From positions 56,745-120,744 of the forward strand of contig JBJYZC010000009.1 of NCBI GenBank assembly GCA_046263755.1: DNA of 64,000 bases, read 5' to 3'. The DNA is from Lachnocurva sp029100405. GTDB taxonomy: Bacteria > Bacillota > Clostridia > Lachnospirales > Lachnospiraceae. The notes beneath the pieces were generated by a model that saw nothing but the letters and a program-made list of their open reading frames with translations, had not been told where the DNA came from and did no database searches. The translations under genes were made by a program, and so were the position numbers. Shown piece by piece: positions 62,167 to 64,000 of this stretch (the first letter of the stretch is position 1; every line of letters begins with the position of its first letter).

Positions 62167-62202
62167 GAATAATAAGATGCACTGAAAATTTATGATATAC
62201 CA

Positions 62203-62243
62203 GGGCCGGACCAGGCGTAATGCCGGGTGCCGGCCTTGTTTTT
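62203..62243 (+). terminator. Terminator-like hairpin just before radA
   Basis: GGCCGG (62204-62209) pairs with CCGGCC (62230-62235), with inner ACC/GGT and GGC/GCC pairs, followed by TTGTTTTT. It ends 13 bases before the radA start and overlaps its leader, so it may both end the upstream transcript and limit read-through into radA. Confidence 0.7.
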
Positions 62244-62256
62244 CAGGGGAGAAGGT

Positions 62257-63624
62257 ATGGCAAAAGGAACGAAGACACTATTTTTCTGTACAAACTGCGG
62301 TTACGAATCCGGCAAGTGGATGGGCCAGTGCCCGGCCTGCCATGAATGGAATACTTTTACCGAAGCCAAGGTCGACAAAAAGGCCGGGAAGAATATCAGC
62401 CGGGAGATCTCGGAACAGAAACCGACATTTTTCTCAGAGATCCAGGCAGAGGATGCTTCGAGAGTCTCTACGCATATGGATGAAATGAACCGGGTTCTGG
62501 GTGGCGGCATTGTCCCCGGCTCCCTGGTCCTGGTCGGCGGTGATCCCGGCATCGGGAAGTCCACCCTCCTTCTGCAGATGTGCAGGAACCTCTGTCAGGA
62601 CTCCATCCGCATGCTCTACATTTCCGGAGAGGAGTCGCTCCAGCAGATTAAACTACGGGCGGATCGGATGGGAACGTTTAACGACCATATCGCTCTCCTT
62701 TGTGAGACCAATCTGGAGGTCATCGACGGGGTGATCCGGCGGGAGAAACCGGACCTCGTCATTATCGATTCGATTCAGACCATGTATTCCGACAAGGTGG
62801 ATTCCGGGCCGGGCAGTGTCTCGCAGGTTCGTGAGTCGACGGGCATTCTGATGCAGATCGCAAAAGGATTGAATGTCACGATATTTGTGGTGGGCCATGT
62901 GACGAAGGAAGGTGTCGTTGCAGGACCTCGTGTTCTGGAGCATATGGTGGACACGGTTCTCTATCTGGAAGGCGACCGCCATTCGGCTTACCGGATCTTA
63001 CGAAGCGTGAAGAATCGATTTGGCTCGACGGATGAGATCGGCGTTTTTGAAATGGAAAACAATGGCTTGAAGGAAGTGCCGAATCCGTCGGAATTCATGC
63101 TGGACGGGCGGCCCTTGGATTCCTCCGGCTCGGTAGTTACCTGTTCCATCGAGGGGACCCGGCCGATCCTTGTGGAAATACAGGCCCTGGTCACCAGAAG
63201 TAATTTCGGTATGCCAAGACGTACAGCAGCAGGATGCGACTACAACCGTGTCAACCTTTTGATGGCTGTCCTTGAGAAACGACTTGGTCTGCGTTTGAGC
63301 GAATACGATGCCTATGTCAATATCGCGGGGGGATTTCGCATGAATGAACCGGCGATCGATCTCGGCATTGTCCTGGCGATCGTTTCCAGCGTCCGGGATC
63401 AGGCAATCGACGATTCCCTGATCTGTTTCGGTGAGGTTGGACTGTCCGGCGAGGTCCGGTCGGTACCGCTCGCGGAGCAGAGAGTCAACGAGGCGAGGAA
63501 GCTGGGCTTTAAGACTTGTATTCTGCCTCAATCGGTGCAGAAGAACTTGAAAAACACAGAGGGCATTCGCCTGATCGGTGTCCGGAATGTGAGAGAGGCG
63601 GTGGAAGCACTGGCAGAGGGATGA
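62257..63624 (+). CDS. radA: DNA repair protein RadA (Sms)
   Basis: A 455-residue RecA-like helicase that helps branch migration in recombination and natural transformation. It has an N-terminal zinc finger (Cys11, Cys14, Cys25, Cys28), Walker A GGDPGIGKST, the RadA signature KNRFGSTDEIGVFEM and a C-terminal Lon-like domain (PAIDLGIVLAIVSS, CFGEVGLSGEVRSVP). ATG 62257 follows GAGAAGG; the longer frame from 62227 is rejected. clpC and radA are linked as in many Bacillota, with one small gene between. Confidence 0.96.
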   Translation: MAKGTKTLFFCTNCGYESGKWMGQCPACHEWNTFTEAKVDKKAGKNISREISEQKPTFFSEIQAEDASRVSTHMDEMNRVLGGGIVPGSLVLVGGDPGIGKSTLLLQMCRNLCQDSIRMLYISGEESLQQIKLRADRMGTFNDHIALLCETNLEVIDGVIRREKPDLVIIDSIQTMYSDKVDSGPGSVSQVRESTGILMQIAKGLNVTIFVVGHVTKEGVVAGPRVLEHMVDTVLYLEGDRHSAYRILRSVKNRFGSTDEIGVFEMENNGLKEVPNPSEFMLDGRPLDSSGSVVTCSIEGTRPILVEIQALVTRSNFGMPRRTAAGCDYNRVNLLMAVLEKRLGLRLSEYDAYVNIAGGFRMNEPAIDLGIVLAIVSSVRDQAIDDSLICFGEVGLSGEVRSVPLAEQRVNEARKLGFKTCILPQSVQKNLKNTEGIRLIGVRNVREAVEALAEG

Positions 63625-63729
63625 CCGGCTCAATATCTATTGAATACCTATTGAATACCGATATTAAAAACTGAAAATAGATGGAAAAATGATATATTGT
63701 CCCACTTTGTCGATTTTTCAAATTTCCGG

Positions 63730-63758
63730 TTGACGAAGAGAGAAGAGAATGCTAGTAT
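63730..63758 (+). promoter_or_regulatory. rRNA operon promoter P1
   Basis: TTGACG (63730-63735), a 17-base spacer and TAGTAT (63753-63758). It lies about 119 bases upstream of the stronger P2. Confidence 0.7.
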
Positions 63759-63848
63759 ATTAAATGTTCGCAGGTAAACAACTCGAACACAAATCAAGCA
63801 ATTCGGAAACAATTCGAAGTATTGCTTGAAAATAAATGAAAAAACTTC

Positions 63849-63877
63849 TTGACAAAGCTTTTACAATAGAGTATAGT
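63849..63877 (+). promoter_or_regulatory. rRNA operon promoter P2
   Basis: TTGACA (63849-63854), a 17-base spacer and TATAGT (63872-63877), near consensus, preceded by an AT-rich stretch that could act as an UP element. The transcript would begin near 63884 in the 16S leader. Confidence 0.9.
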
Positions 63878-63883
63878 CAATGA

Positions 63884-64000
63884 AGTCGGCGCGAGAGTGC
63901 CGAAAGCAAAGCTCTTTGATAACTGAACAATGAAACAACCTTGAAAGATTCTAAACGAGAGAATTTTTTAAAGAACGCGTTATGGAGACATAACAAACCT
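63884..64000 (+). other. Pre-16S rRNA leader with boxA
   Basis: The leader contains a hairpin of TCGGCGC and GTGCCGA capped by GAGA (63886-63903), then GCTCTTTGATAACTGAACA (63911-63929), the boxA-like antitermination sequence typical of rRNA leaders in Bacillota. The mature 16S rRNA is not reached; it should begin shortly after the window edge. Confidence 0.85.

Overview
The window reads as a chromosomal segment of a strictly anaerobic, low-to-mid GC member of the Bacillota, most likely class Clostridia and probably Lachnospiraceae. The reasons are Gram-positive style ribosome binding sites, a CIRCE/HrcA heat-shock operon, RNase J, IreB, ClpC, ThiI with its own cysteine desulfurase, an energy-converting [NiFe] hydrogenase, a 2-ketoacid:ferredoxin oxidoreductase and a PPi-type phosphofructokinase. 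The placement is inferred from gene content and order; no 16S sequence lies inside the window.

Layout. 1-9.5 kb: the end of an Ech-type group 4 [NiFe] hydrogenase operon (echA truncated by the window edge, then echB-F) and the maturation genes hypF, hypC, hypD, hypE. 9.6-17 kb: a competence block (comEA and comEC) that encloses a response regulator, a histidine kinase and a GerMN lipoprotein; comEC converges on holA. 17-22 kb: apbE, then iorA-iorB-paaK for arylpyruvate oxidation, whose reduced ferredoxin could feed Ech. 22-37.5 kb: a housekeeping block (rpsT, an ABC-F ATPase, lepA, hemW, CIRCE-hrcA-grpE-dnaK-dnaJ, prmA, rsmE, cysteine desulfurase-thiI). It follows the order known from Bacillus and Clostridia, but the sporulation genes gpr and spoIIP usually found between rpsT and lepA are absent. 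37.5-48 kb: an HPr-like protein without the active-site His, mtaB, ireB-ruvX-DUF1292, RNase J, trmR-trhP (tRNA wobble uridine modification), a lactonase-like beta-propeller, aroC, tgt and yajC.

48-57 kb is more accessory: a Na/Pi cotransporter, a 500-base AT-rich stretch of degenerate repeats, a small AT-rich lipoprotein, a purine permease, a three-gene set (SDR, HxxxDG acyltransferase, zinc-ribbon membrane protein) and a PPi-type phosphofructokinase with a perfect inverted repeat over its promoter. A 7-copy 16-base tandem repeat separates that promoter from the promoter of a large membrane-anchored repeat protein (57.2-59.1 kb). 59-63.6 kb: clpC, a small conserved protein and radA, without ctsR-mcsA-mcsB. 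The window ends in tandem promoters and the boxA leader of an rRNA operon whose 16S gene starts just beyond the edge.

The most unusual points are: charged tails on three peripheral Ech subunits; an RR-kinase-GerMN lipoprotein trio resembling the actinobacterial MtrA-MtrB-LpqB set; the pfp/tandem-repeat/repeat-protein divergent region; the SDR-acyltransferase-zinc ribbon cassette; and a nested hairpin in the RNase J leader. UUG start codons, each with a visible Shine-Dalgarno, are common in housekeeping genes here.
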